A program made the translations under genes and the position numbers. Shown in pieces: positions 52,492 through 60,554 of a DNA stretch of 64,000 nucleotides. The notes beneath the pieces were generated by a model, which saw only the letters and a list, made by a program, of their open reading frames with translations, was not told the origin of the DNA and ran no database searches. This stretch comes from Blastocatellia bacterium (lineage in GTDB: Bacteria; Acidobacteriota; Blastocatellia; Pyrinomonadales; Pyrinomonadaceae), in assembly GCA_016789265.1 (NCBI GenBank), contig JAEUQK010000017.1, positions 1 to 64,000 on the forward strand, written 5' to 3'. The first letter of the stretch is position 1. Each line of letters begins with the position of its first letter.

Positions 52492-54660
52492 ATGCAGCAA
52501 GCCGTTTCTACGAGCATGGATCTCACTTTTCATACGTTTCAACCCCTCGGATTTACCCTTCCGGAACCAATTAAGGAACTGGAACGAATCGCCATGAACT
52601 TCTATTGGTCGTGGCATCCTGAGGGATTCGATCTATTCAGAAGCATCGAACCCGAATTATGGGACAAGAGTGAACAGAATCCTCAGCGATTCCTTGCTGA
52701 CGTAAGCCAACTTCGCCTATGGCAAAAGGCCAACGACAGTGATTATCTTTCGCGCTTGAAAAGATTTGTCGAGAGGTTTGACCTCTATATGTCCGAATCT
52801 GCATCTGATGTTGTAAACGGGCCAACCAAGTCGAATCCAGCCGCCTATTTCTGTGCTGAATACGGAATTCACAATTCCCTGCCGATATATTCAGGCGGTC
52901 TGGGAATCCTCGCGGGAGATCATTTGAAATCCGCAAGTGACCTGAATATCCCTCTCGTTGCTGTAGGTTTGCTATACCGATACGGCTATTTTCGGCAAAG
53001 GATCGCTCACGACGGGTGGCAGGAAGAGAATTACACAAACATTTTTAATTTGGGCCTGGCTATCGAACAGGTCCTGGATGAGTCCGGCGAACGCGTGACC
53101 GTGATGGTCCATATCCGCGGCCGGGAGGTTCATGCACAGGCATGGCTCGTTCGAGTTGGCCGTATCAAGCTCTATCTTCTTGACACCAACATTAACGAGA
53201 ATGACGAGATCGACCGGATGATCACAGGTCATTTGTACGGCGGAAACACTGAAACCAGAATCGTACAAGAGAAAGTGCTCGGCATCGGAGGCGTAAGGCT
53301 GTTGAGAAAGCTGGGTATCTCGCCGTCCGTTTTTCACCTCAACGAAGGCCATTCGGCATTTCTAACTCTCGAACTTGCCCACGAATATCTCGTCGCAAAT
53401 CCCGAAGCATCATTCGAGGAAGCTCAAGATGCCGTTCGTCCGCAGTGCGTTTTCACGACACACACCCCTGTCGCCGCAGGTAATGATGCATTCTCTACTG
53501 GCGAGCTTCACAGCTGTTTTGACCAGAATTTCATCGCCGGGCTCAAGCTTACTGATCAGGAGTTCTTCGGTCTTGGGCGCATAGATCCCGGGGATGTGGA
53601 CGAACCGTTCGGAATGACGCCATTCGCACTACGTATGTGCCGTTCGGCAAATGGTGTCAGCGAAAAGCACGGCGAGGTCTCGCGCGGACTCTGGAAAGAG
53701 ATGTATTCGGAAAACATCGAGCCGAACGATGTGCCGATCACACATATTACAAACGGCGTCCACGCACCAACCTGGATCGCACCGGGTTATCAATCGATCT
53801 ATCGAGACGAGATAGGTGAGGATTGGGCAAAGCTTTTAACCGATCGGAAAGCGTGGGAGGACGCCATCGTCCGAATTCCCGATCGCAGGATGTGGGAACA
53901 ACACGTACGTCTGAAAAGCCTCCTCATCGCGTTCATTCGCGAACGAACGCGGTCCAAAGAAACGGGTTCTAAAGACACGATAAACGAACACCGCGACACT
54001 CGAAAGCTCTTTTCGCCCGACGTACTTACGATCGGTTTTGCAAGGCGCGTAGCGGCCTATAAACGATGGAACCTGCTGCTTACCGACCTTGAACGCGTGC
54101 TGAAGATGGTCGATCATCCGGAACGGCCAGTTCAGTTCGTTTTTGCCGGAAAAGCCCATCCGCAAGATCGAACCGCGAAACAGATACTTCAGGAACTAAT
54201 GAGCATCAATCACGATTCGAACTGGCAGAAACGGGCGGTATTTGTCGAAGACTACGATCAGGAAGTCGCTCGTTATCTCGTTCAGGGCGTGGACGTATGG
54301 ATGAATGTTCCTCGGCGTCCGTTAGAAGCCAGCGGTACGAGCGGGATGAAGGCAGCAATGAACGGTGCTCTTAACTTCTCGGTCCTGGACGGCTGGTGGA
54401 TCGAAGGCTACAACGGTAAGAATGGATTCGCGATCGGCGAACTCGATGTTGATGACGACGTGGAGATGGATGCTGAAGACGCCGAATCGCTTTATTCGAC
54501 TTTGGAAACGAAGGTAATTCCGACGTTTTATTCCAAAGGTGATGAGGGCCTTCCCACTGAGTGGATCGCGATGATGAAAAACTCTATTGCTACGCTTACA
54601 CCTCAGTTCTCGACGGATCGTATGGTCATGGATTACGTCGAACATATCTACCGGAACTAG
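52492..54660 (+). CDS. glgP: Alpha-glucan (glycogen/maltodextrin) phosphorylase, short GlgP type
   Basis: 722 aa, the shorter phosphorylase subtype. Releases glucose-1-phosphate from glycogen or maltodextrins. The N-terminal ~110 residues are the DUF3417 extension (LEQ-like IAMNFYWSWHPEGFDLFRS). Then come YFCAEYGIHNSLPIYSGGLG, GDHLKSASDLNIPLVAVGLL, HLNEGHSAFL, TTHTPVAAGND, ITHITNGVHAPTW, RRVAAYKRWNLLL and the PLP-lysine motif EASGTSGMKAAMNGALNFS. Cytoplasmic. No other glycogen gene is adjacent. Confidence 0.94.
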   Translation: MQQAVSTSMDLTFHTFQPLGFTLPEPIKELERIAMNFYWSWHPEGFDLFRSIEPELWDKSEQNPQRFLADVSQLRLWQKANDSDYLSRLKRFVERFDLYMSESASDVVNGPTKSNPAAYFCAEYGIHNSLPIYSGGLGILAGDHLKSASDLNIPLVAVGLLYRYGYFRQRIAHDGWQEENYTNIFNLGLAIEQVLDESGERVTVMVHIRGREVHAQAWLVRVGRIKLYLLDTNINENDEIDRMITGHLYGGNTETRIVQEKVLGIGGVRLLRKLGISPSVFHLNEGHSAFLTLELAHEYLVANPEASFEEAQDAVRPQCVFTTHTPVAAGNDAFSTGELHSCFDQNFIAGLKLTDQEFFGLGRIDPGDVDEPFGMTPFALRMCRSANGVSEKHGEVSRGLWKEMYSENIEPNDVPITHITNGVHAPTWIAPGYQSIYRDEIGEDWAKLLTDRKAWEDAIVRIPDRRMWEQHVRLKSLLIAFIRERTRSKETGSKDTINEHRDTRKLFSPDVLTIGFARRVAAYKRWNLLLTDLERVLKMVDHPERPVQFVFAGKAHPQDRTAKQILQELMSINHDSNWQKRAVFVEDYDQEVARYLVQGVDVWMNVPRRPLEASGTSGMKAAMNGALNFSVLDGWWIEGYNGKNGFAIGELDVDDDVEMDAEDAESLYSTLETKVIPTFYSKGDEGLPTEWIAMMKNSIATLTPQFSTDRMVMDYVEHIYRN

Positions 54661-54731
54661 TTCGTAGTCGTCGGCTACATCAGATTTGGTTGGTTGTGAA
54701 TCGCAGGTTACGTCAACAGACGAGAGTCAAT

Positions 54732-55451
54732 ATGCAAGATCTCGAATTTCAAACCGGCGTCATAAAGCCCGTGGAGATATATAAAGAAACCTGGGAAATG
54801 ATGAAGCCCGAGTTTTGGACGATATTCGGGATCACGATCGTTGGCATCCTGGTCGGAAGCGTTATACCAATCGTCATCATTGGCCCGATGATGTGCGGTG
54901 TCTATATGTGCCTGCTCGACAAGGCTGACGGTCGTCCCGCGAAATTTGACAAGCTATTCAAGGGATTCGATTTTTTTCTTCCGAGCCTGATCGTCGCTTT
55001 GGTCATTATGGTGCCCACGATCTTCTTCGTTATTGTCGTTTATGTTCCCATGATCGGCATGGCAATGGCCGGGCAAAGGATGAACGAGACCGAATTGATG
55101 ACCTTTATCATCGGCATGCTCGTGGTAGAGGGCGTTGTCGCTATCGTGATGATCACTATCCACTCCCTGATCATCTTTGCGTTTCCGCTGATCGTTGATC
55201 GAAAGCTTGGCGGTTTCCAGGCAGTTATCCTGAGTGCGAAGGCCGTTTGGGCGAATTTCAGCGGCATTGCCGGCCTGTTCGGTGTCGGCATACTGGTTTG
55301 TCTCGGCGGTTATCTCGTTTTTTGTATAGGAATCTATCTCGCCGTGCCCATCGTGATCATGGCCACGACCGTCGCTTATCGAAAGATCTTTCCTTCGATC
55401 TCGCCCGCCAATTTTGAACCGCCGCCTCCAAACCTTTATTCTGGACTGTAG
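54732..55451 (+). CDS. Multi-pass membrane protein, unknown function
   Basis: 239 aa from the ATG at 54732 (MQDLEFQTGVIKPVEIYKET); the longer in-frame start at 54561 lies inside glgP and is rejected. A soluble N-terminus of ~25 residues is followed by about five or six strongly hydrophobic segments, notably IFGITIVGILVGSVIPIVII, LIVALVIMVPTIFFVIVVYV, FIIGMLVVEGVVAIVMITIH and ILVCLGGYLVFCIGIYLAVP. It resembles generic bacterial membrane proteins with an 'i...w....f' cytosolic lead; no named family. Its stop is one base before the bacilliredoxin-like gene, so the two are coupled. Confidence 0.7.
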   Translation: MQDLEFQTGVIKPVEIYKETWEMMKPEFWTIFGITIVGILVGSVIPIVIIGPMMCGVYMCLLDKADGRPAKFDKLFKGFDFFLPSLIVALVIMVPTIFFVIVVYVPMIGMAMAGQRMNETELMTFIIGMLVVEGVVAIVMITIHSLIIFAFPLIVDRKLGGFQAVILSAKAVWANFSGIAGLFGVGILVCLGGYLVFCIGIYLAVPIVIMATTVAYRKIFPSISPANFEPPPPNLYSGL

Positions 55452-55452
55452 G

Positions 55453-55782
55453 ATGCCCGCAACGATCAACAAGGTGGAATCGATCGATGAACTCGACGAA
55501 TTGTTCGAACGCTCGTTCGCGGAGCCCGTCGTAATTTTCAAACACAGCAACAGCTGCGGCATCAGTTCGCATGTTCTGGAGATGATCGCCGAATTTGACG
55601 GCCAGCTCAACGTCGTCGTCGTTCAGCAGAACCGTGACGTTTCCAACGAGATCGCCATACGCACCGGATATACTCACCAATCGCCTCAGATATTTGTATT
55701 GGTGGACAAGAAACCCGTTTATCACGCGACCCACTACGGCATCGATCCTGAGATAGTAAAACAAAAGGCACAAGAACAATGA
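55453..55782 (+). CDS. ytxJ: YtxJ-like monothiol bacilliredoxin
   Basis: 109 aa from ATG 55453. Thioredoxin-like fold: EPVVIFKHSNSCGISSHVLE carries the single active-site Cys in the SCGIS context of the YtxJ family (usually TCPIS). Later NVVVVQQNRDVSNEIAIRTG and the cis-Pro segment HQSPQIFVLVDKKPVYHATH follow. Bacillithiol-dependent de-thiolation is proposed for YtxJ in Firmicutes, so its presence hints that this organism uses bacillithiol or a similar thiol; bshA/B/C are not in the window. It overlaps the DUF971 gene by 4 bp. Confidence 0.85.
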   Translation: MPATINKVESIDELDELFERSFAEPVVIFKHSNSCGISSHVLEMIAEFDGQLNVVVVQQNRDVSNEIAIRTGYTHQSPQIFVLVDKKPVYHATHYGIDPEIVKQKAQEQ

Positions 55783-56066
55783 TCGAACCAGTTAAGATCA
55801 TCGAAGAAAACGACGCCGAGATCACGATCGTATGGTCGGACAATGTCGAGACGAACTATAACGCCCCGCAACTGCGACGTGCCTGTCCTTGCGCCGGATG
55901 TATCAACGAATGGACCGGAGAAAAGATGCTTGATCCGTCGTCGATCGTTGATGATCTTTCTTTCAAACACATCTCCATCGTCGGCCGTTACGCATTGAAC
56001 TTCCATTTCACCGACGGTCACGACACGGGCATATTCAGCTTCAAACTGCTGCGAGAACTTGCCTAG
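55779..56066 (+). CDS. DUF971-family protein
   Basis: 95 aa. IEPVKIIEENDAEITIVWSD, then the two-Cys segment LRRACPCAGCINEWTGEKML and a C-terminal 'GrYAl.f.f.DGHdtGIfsf..LR' stretch (GRYALNFHFTDGH). This is the DUF971 / gamma-butyrobetaine-hydroxylase N-terminal fold. In other bacteria it occurs next to Fe-S assembly genes or as a zinc-binding domain. The CPCAGC motif could bind zinc or iron. Overlaps ytxJ by 4 bp; cotranscribed. Confidence 0.9.
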   Translation: MIEPVKIIEENDAEITIVWSDNVETNYNAPQLRRACPCAGCINEWTGEKMLDPSSIVDDLSFKHISIVGRYALNFHFTDGHDTGIFSFKLLRELA

Positions 56067-56080
56067 CCTAATGTTGTACA

Positions 56081-56362
56081 ATGTTGAAGATGCAGGAAAG
56101 AGACATCTTTGACGAAATACAAGAGATCAAGAAGGCCAACTATTCGTGCCCGTTTTGCCGCGAACGTAATGACTACGACGTTCGCTGGATGAAACGGACC
56201 AAAAAGAAGAACGCGCCTCGCACGCTGAACGAGCACGACCGTGCCCGTTTTCAGAAATCCCGCGACTATATGGTCAGAATGGACGACCAGCTTATGTGCA
56301 AGAACATGCGTTGCCGCAAGAGGTTTGACATTCCATCATCGCAGTCTGTCGTGTTCATATAA
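56081..56362 (+). CDS. Small zinc-ribbon-like protein, unknown function
   Basis: 93 aa; ATG 56081 or the in-frame ATG 56090. Two cysteine pairs, SCPFCRERNDY (near residue 22) and CKNMRCRKRFD (near 74), are spaced like a zinc ribbon, separated by a very basic loop (KRTKKKNAPRTLNEHDRARF). The basic character suggests nucleic-acid or ribosome contact, but there is no family match I recognise. It follows DUF971 by 14 bp. Confidence 0.65.
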   Translation: MLKMQERDIFDEIQEIKKANYSCPFCRERNDYDVRWMKRTKKKNAPRTLNEHDRARFQKSRDYMVRMDDQLMCKNMRCRKRFDIPSSQSVVFI

Positions 56363-56431
56363 CGTGTGGAAGTAAGCGTGAATGCGTGCTATGCTTCACT
56401 CATAAGTAAACTGCAGCAAGGGGGAACGAAA

Positions 56432-56815
56432 GTGACAGGAAACAAGCTCGAATTCTACGAGAACGAGACCCCGATCGATGAATCGATGAAAGAATTCATC
56501 GATGAAGAGATCGCCCACGCCCCAAAGGCACCAAACGAACTGACCGAACGGCTGTTTGAACATCATTCGTCCTCACCCGCGGATTCCGGCGGCGATATCG
56601 ACGCAAGCTGGGAAGAGGTGAACAGTTCGGGTTCGGAAGCCGTTTTCGGCCATAACCCTACTCCCGACCAGTCCGACGTCGAAGAAAACGCTCACGCGAT
56701 GGGTATCGATTTTGAAGATAATGAACCGCTCGATTTCGTCAAGAAATTTGAACGGCGCGACCGCAACCGGTTTGAGCTCAATGAGAATTCCAAATCCGGC
56801 AAGGACATGATCTGA
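56432..56815 (+). CDS. Acidic soluble protein, resembles the DUF6335 type
   Basis: 127 aa if started at GTG 56432 (MTGNKLEFYENE), which has AGGGGG 9 bp upstream; the frame continues open to 56366 with no such site. Mostly acidic. The pattern GGDIDASWEEVNSSGSEAVF, then HNPTPDQSDVEENAHAMGID, and KKFERRDRNRFEL resembles, from memory, the 'gGD.dA.w........EaV.G..PTPDQ..Vd..g.a.Gi......l....k...RD..RwEl' layout of DUF6335 proteins known mainly from cyanobacteria. Function unknown; closed by the terminator at 56839. Confidence 0.6.
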   Translation: MTGNKLEFYENETPIDESMKEFIDEEIAHAPKAPNELTERLFEHHSSSPADSGGDIDASWEEVNSSGSEAVFGHNPTPDQSDVEENAHAMGIDFEDNEPLDFVKKFERRDRNRFELNENSKSGKDMI

Positions 56816-56838
56816 TATTCAATCAAGACCAAAAAGCG

Positions 56839-56865
56839 AAAAGGCCGACGCGAGATCGGCCTTTT
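56839..56865. terminator. Bidirectional terminator between convergent genes
   Basis: A 10-bp perfect stem, AAAAGGCCGA (56839-56848) and TCGGCCTTTT (56856-56865), 7-nt loop, with T-runs in both orientations. It serves the plus-strand small-gene run and the minus-strand TonB-type gene ending at 56888. Confidence 0.9.
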
Positions 56866-56887
56866 CCATTAGAAGCATGGGATGACG

Positions 56888-58255
56888 TCAGTAGATATTG
56901 AATGTGAATGAAACGGGTCTCGTGGTCGTCCTCGGAACTCCACCCACCATTTCCGGTTCAAACCGGATCGCTCGAGCCGCAGCGATCGCCTGTTCGGTCA
57001 GGCCGTAAGGCAAGCCTTTGATCGTCGAGATCGAACCGATACCGCCTGATGCCAAGAAAGTCACACGAAGCGTCACAGTACCCTGAACGTTGTTCTGCCG
57101 GGCCGCGTCGGTGTACTGGGCCTTTTGTTTGGAAAGTATCTTAAGCGGCTGAGTCACTTTGGCGGCTGCCGGAGGCGGCGCGTTTCCGCCTGGGCCATCA
57201 CCGTCGCCGTTACCATCTCCGTTTCCGCCGCCGCTTCCCGAACCGTTACCGCTGCCGGCCCCTGTTCCGTTACCGCTTCCCTGTCCGGTGCCATCACCGG
57301 ACCCCTGGCCGCCGCCTCGTCCCGTTCCGTTTGAAAGACCAAGAAACTTGGAATTCGGATCGCCCCAGCGATCGTATTCTTTCGGGAACTTACGGTCTCC
57401 TTCAGTTTGCGGAGGAGGCGTTTTCAATTCGAAATTATCGCTTCGATACGTATTGACATCCGGCGGACGCGTCGGGTTTCTTGACTGATCGGCCAGGTCA
57501 CCGCGAGACGTCTCATTTTGTTCTTCACGGCCGCCGCCGCCGCCACCGCCGCCTTTGTCTTTCTCTTTCTGCTTCTGCTGTTCTTCCTGAATGTCCATCG
57601 GGACCTCATCTAGAAGCAGCGCGAGTGAACGATCGTCCCCGATCGCTCCGATGTCCAGAGTTTTCTGAAACAGCGACACGCCCCACGCGGTCATCGCCGC
57701 CGACAGCATAAGTATCGTCGAACCAAGCAAGAGGTAATTCCTCTGCTTTACGTTCTTTTCTTCGATTACAGTGATGCTGTAACCGTCACCATCTTTGGTC
57801 AAAATTGGAGGCGGCAGTGTGTGCCGAACTTCATCAGCATACTTCGGCTCGGACTCGAACAGAATGCCCTTTGGCGTCATGAAAGCCGGGGCCTCTCCTT
57901 TATGCTCCGATACCGGAGCGGCGACAACCTCCACAACCGGCTCAGAAACTGATTCATTTACTACCGGAACCTCTTCGGTCGGAGCCGAAGCGAACGCTAC
58001 CTCATCAGGTGTCGGCTCGGGTTCGTCAGCGACCTCGATCGAGGGCACGGTCTCGGCAATGAAAGCCGGGGCTACGGGTTCGAGCGATTCCACGGTTGGA
58101 GCCGCTTCGATCATCTGATCTGTGTCTTCCGGGACATCCTTGCCGACCGGGTTCATCTCGAATGCTTGCAGCGAAGCCCCGCAATCGGGACAAAACGTGA
58201 AACGCTCGGCAAATCCCTCATCACACGAACTGCAGTATTTTAGAATCTTTCCCAT
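56888..58255 (-). CDS. TonB-family energy transducer with N-terminal zinc ribbon
   Basis: 455 aa. The N-terminus is a zinc ribbon: YCSSC (Cys8, Cys11) and FCPDC (Cys22, Cys25). An acidic Pro/Val/Glu-rich region runs to about 165, a single membrane span covers 174-196 (YLLLGSTILMLSAAMTAWGV), then a Gly-rich periplasmic linker (GGGGGG and long GNGDG runs about 235-355). The TonB C-terminal domain follows: QYTDAARQNNVQGTVTLRVT, GLPYGLTEQAIAAARAIRFE and TTTRPVSFTFNIY. It is expected to couple the inner-membrane ExbB/ExbD motor to the outer-membrane receptors. A ~170-residue cytoplasmic zinc-ribbon arm is unusual for TonB. Confidence 0.88.
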   Translation of the reverse strand: MGKILKYCSSCDEGFAERFTFCPDCGASLQAFEMNPVGKDVPEDTDQMIEAAPTVESLEPVAPAFIAETVPSIEVADEPEPTPDEVAFASAPTEEVPVVNESVSEPVVEVVAAPVSEHKGEAPAFMTPKGILFESEPKYADEVRHTLPPPILTKDGDGYSITVIEEKNVKQRNYLLLGSTILMLSAAMTAWGVSLFQKTLDIGAIGDDRSLALLLDEVPMDIQEEQQKQKEKDKGGGGGGGGREEQNETSRGDLADQSRNPTRPPDVNTYRSDNFELKTPPPQTEGDRKFPKEYDRWGDPNSKFLGLSNGTGRGGGQGSGDGTGQGSGNGTGAGSGNGSGSGGGNGDGNGDGDGPGGNAPPPAAAKVTQPLKILSKQKAQYTDAARQNNVQGTVTLRVTFLASGGIGSISTIKGLPYGLTEQAIAAARAIRFEPEMVGGVPRTTTRPVSFTFNIY

Positions 58256-58550
58256 TCTTTTCTCGGCCTCTTTCTAACGCTCACCCGCAGAGCGGGGCAT
58301 CAACCCTATCGAACCATTATACCGTTGATTTTCAACTATGTTAAGCCTATTTTGAACATGCGGCTTTAGTGAACCAACCGCTTATTCAAACGCATAGATG
58401 CTGTATTTGTTTGACGCGATGCCCACCTGTCTCTAAAATTCACTCTTTGAGACGTACAATATCGGACGTGCCTTTAAACCGTCGCGGCAACATTTTGTAC
58501 TTCCGCGGCAACTAAATTGACGCATCCGAATTGCCAAATTGCTTTATTAA

Positions 58551-59816
58551 ATGAGATCTATAACTTTATTCCGTAAATTTGCCGCCGTTCTGATCGCCGT
58601 GTGCTCGGCCTTTCCGGCGTTCGCCCAAAAATCGCAAACTCCAAAGCAGGAAAAATTACTCAACGGGATGAAGGTCTTGATCTGGAATGACCCGTCGGCG
58701 GCGTCAGTTTCGGTAAAGGTCCGAATTCATAGCGGCTCTGCATTCGATCCACAGGGCAAAGAAGGCCTGATGGCGATGCTCGCGGAGAATTTCTTTCCGA
58801 ATGACGGAACGAAGGAGTTCTTTAAGGACGATCTCGGAGGCAGCCTTTCAGTAACCGCAAATTACGATTTCATACAGGTCAACGCGTCCTCAAAAACAGA
58901 GGAATTCCTGACGATGCTTGAGGCGGTAGCGACAGCCGTCTCGAATCCCCCGATCGACAAAGACTCCGCGACAAAGCTACGCGATAAACGACTTGAAAGG
59001 TTGAAGGCACTCGAAAAAGATCCGGCATATGTTGCCGATGCTGCGGTCGCGAAACGCCTGTTCGGTACTTTTCCTTATGGACGGCCTGAATTGGGAACCG
59101 CGGATTCCGTTTCGAAGATCACATTTGCCGATCTCCTTGAGGCCAAACAGCGGTTCTTAGGCGCCGACAATGCGACGGTATCGATCTCTGGAAATATTGA
59201 CAGTGCTTTGGCATTTCGAGCCACTCGCCGTTATTTCGGAAGCTGGTTGAAATCAGACAAAATAGCTCCGTCAACCTTTAGGCAGCCTGACGATCCGGAC
59301 ACGAAGATGGCTACAATAGTTGCTGAAGGCGGGGGCGAATCGCTGATGCGCTTTGCATTTCGCGGATTTGCCAGGAACGACAAAGACTACGCCGCATCTG
59401 CGATACTGACATTTATTTTGGAGGACCGGCTTAAGCAAAACCTAGCGGCGAACAAGGAGAAAGCGACGGTCAGACATTGCGCCCACATTCTGCCGGGTAT
59501 CGTAGTATTTGGCCTTCCGATGCAGGTGGGGTCAGACGTACCGGGAAACTTGCCTACGCTTCTATTGTCAAAGGCCATAACTAACGACGAATTTTCTTCA
59601 GCGAAGGCAAGGATCACCTCTGCTTACAATGGGATCCCGGTTGACGAATTTTGGCTAAACGCCGATACGTTCAAACTGACGTCTGCGGCCGACGATCTTA
59701 AGTCACGCGACGCTGTTACTCTTTCAGACGTCCAGCGTGTTGCCGAACGCCTGGTTAAGAATCCAGTCGTTGCGATCACCCTTACGGTACCTGAGAAAAC
59801 CGCGGTCTCAAACTAA
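58551..59816 (+). CDS. Exported M16-family peptidase-like protein, zinc motif absent
   Basis: 421 aa. Signal peptide at residues 1-25 (FRKFAAVLIAVCSAFPAFA, then Q). It keeps the M16 fold (LNGMKVLIWNDPSAASVSVK, DKRLERLKALEKDPAYVADA, GTADSVSKITFADLLEAKQR), but where HxxEH is expected it reads KEGLMAMLAENFF, so no zinc site. The C-terminal half also lacks a clear Arg/Tyr motif. Probably a non-catalytic paralogue. The ubiE ATG follows its stop codon with no gap, so the two share a transcript although no functional link is obvious. Confidence 0.85.
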   Translation: MRSITLFRKFAAVLIAVCSAFPAFAQKSQTPKQEKLLNGMKVLIWNDPSAASVSVKVRIHSGSAFDPQGKEGLMAMLAENFFPNDGTKEFFKDDLGGSLSVTANYDFIQVNASSKTEEFLTMLEAVATAVSNPPIDKDSATKLRDKRLERLKALEKDPAYVADAAVAKRLFGTFPYGRPELGTADSVSKITFADLLEAKQRFLGADNATVSISGNIDSALAFRATRRYFGSWLKSDKIAPSTFRQPDDPDTKMATIVAEGGGESLMRFAFRGFARNDKDYAASAILTFILEDRLKQNLAANKEKATVRHCAHILPGIVVFGLPMQVGSDVPGNLPTLLLSKAITNDEFSSAKARITSAYNGIPVDEFWLNADTFKLTSAADDLKSRDAVTLSDVQRVAERLVKNPVVAITLTVPEKTAVSN

Positions 59817-60542
59817 ATGGCTGAAGCACGCACGGCAAACGAGATCGAACATGCTAAAGCGGTAAGGGCGATGTTTTCGGGCATCGCGGGACGCTACGAC
59901 CTGCTCAATCATGTTCTGTCAATGAACATCGACAAACGCTGGCGGCGGCTTGTAAGGCAGAAACTTCAGCCTATCCTCGATGATCCAAACGCACTTATTC
60001 TTGATGTTGCTTGCGGAACCGGAGATCTTTCGATCGAGCTGCAGACACATGCTGATGCAAGCGTGATCGGCACTGATTTTTGCCGACCGATGCTTGCGGT
60101 CGCTGCGGAAAAGAACACCAAGGAATCGCTTGCCATTCCGTATGTAGAGGGAGATGCAATGCGGTTAGGCTTTGCAAGCGACAGTTTTGACGCAGTAACG
60201 ATCGCGTTCGGGCTTCGAAACCTGTCCAACTTTAGCGATGGACTGGCCGAGCTCAGACGAGTTTTAAAGACGGGCGGGCGAATCGTCGTACTCGAATTCT
60301 CATCGCCCGCCATTCCCGGCTTTCGTCAGCTATTCAATTTGTATTTTACGCGAGTCCTTCCGCGGATCGGTGGTGCCGTAAGCGGTTCGCGCGGGGCGTA
60401 CGAATATCTGCCCGATTCCGTATCCAAATTCCCCGATCAGAAACGCCTCGTTTCGATGATGATGGAAACCGGTTTTGATAGTGTAGAATATACGAATCTG
60501 ACCGGCGGCATCGCCGCAATTCACACGGGCGTAAAGAGATAG
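59817..60542 (+). CDS. ubiE: Demethylmenaquinone/2-polyprenyl-benzoquinol methyltransferase
   Basis: 241 aa. SAM-dependent C-methylation of the quinone ring. The UbiE/MenG signature start is MFSGIAGRYDLLNHVLSMNI, then DKRWRR, motif I LDVACGTGDLSIEL, the second signature EGDAMRLGFASDSFDAVTIA, FGLRNLSNF and LEFSSPAIPG. It matches the menaquinone/ubiquinone type; which quinone is used cannot be decided here. The prenyl diphosphate synthase at 819 supplies the side chain. Immediately follows the M16-like gene; the permease genes start 12 bp later. Confidence 0.95.
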   Translation: MAEARTANEIEHAKAVRAMFSGIAGRYDLLNHVLSMNIDKRWRRLVRQKLQPILDDPNALILDVACGTGDLSIELQTHADASVIGTDFCRPMLAVAAEKNTKESLAIPYVEGDAMRLGFASDSFDAVTIAFGLRNLSNFSDGLAELRRVLKTGGRIVVLEFSSPAIPGFRQLFNLYFTRVLPRIGGAVSGSRGAYEYLPDSVSKFPDQKRLVSMMMETGFDSVEYTNLTGGIAAIHTGVKR

Positions 60543-60554
60543 CCTCTCGACTTG

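Noticed and set aside
57159-57488. Proline-rich open frame antisense to the TonB-type gene
   Set aside because: It is the complement of Gly-rich codons in the TonB linker; the composition is a by-product of that repeat.
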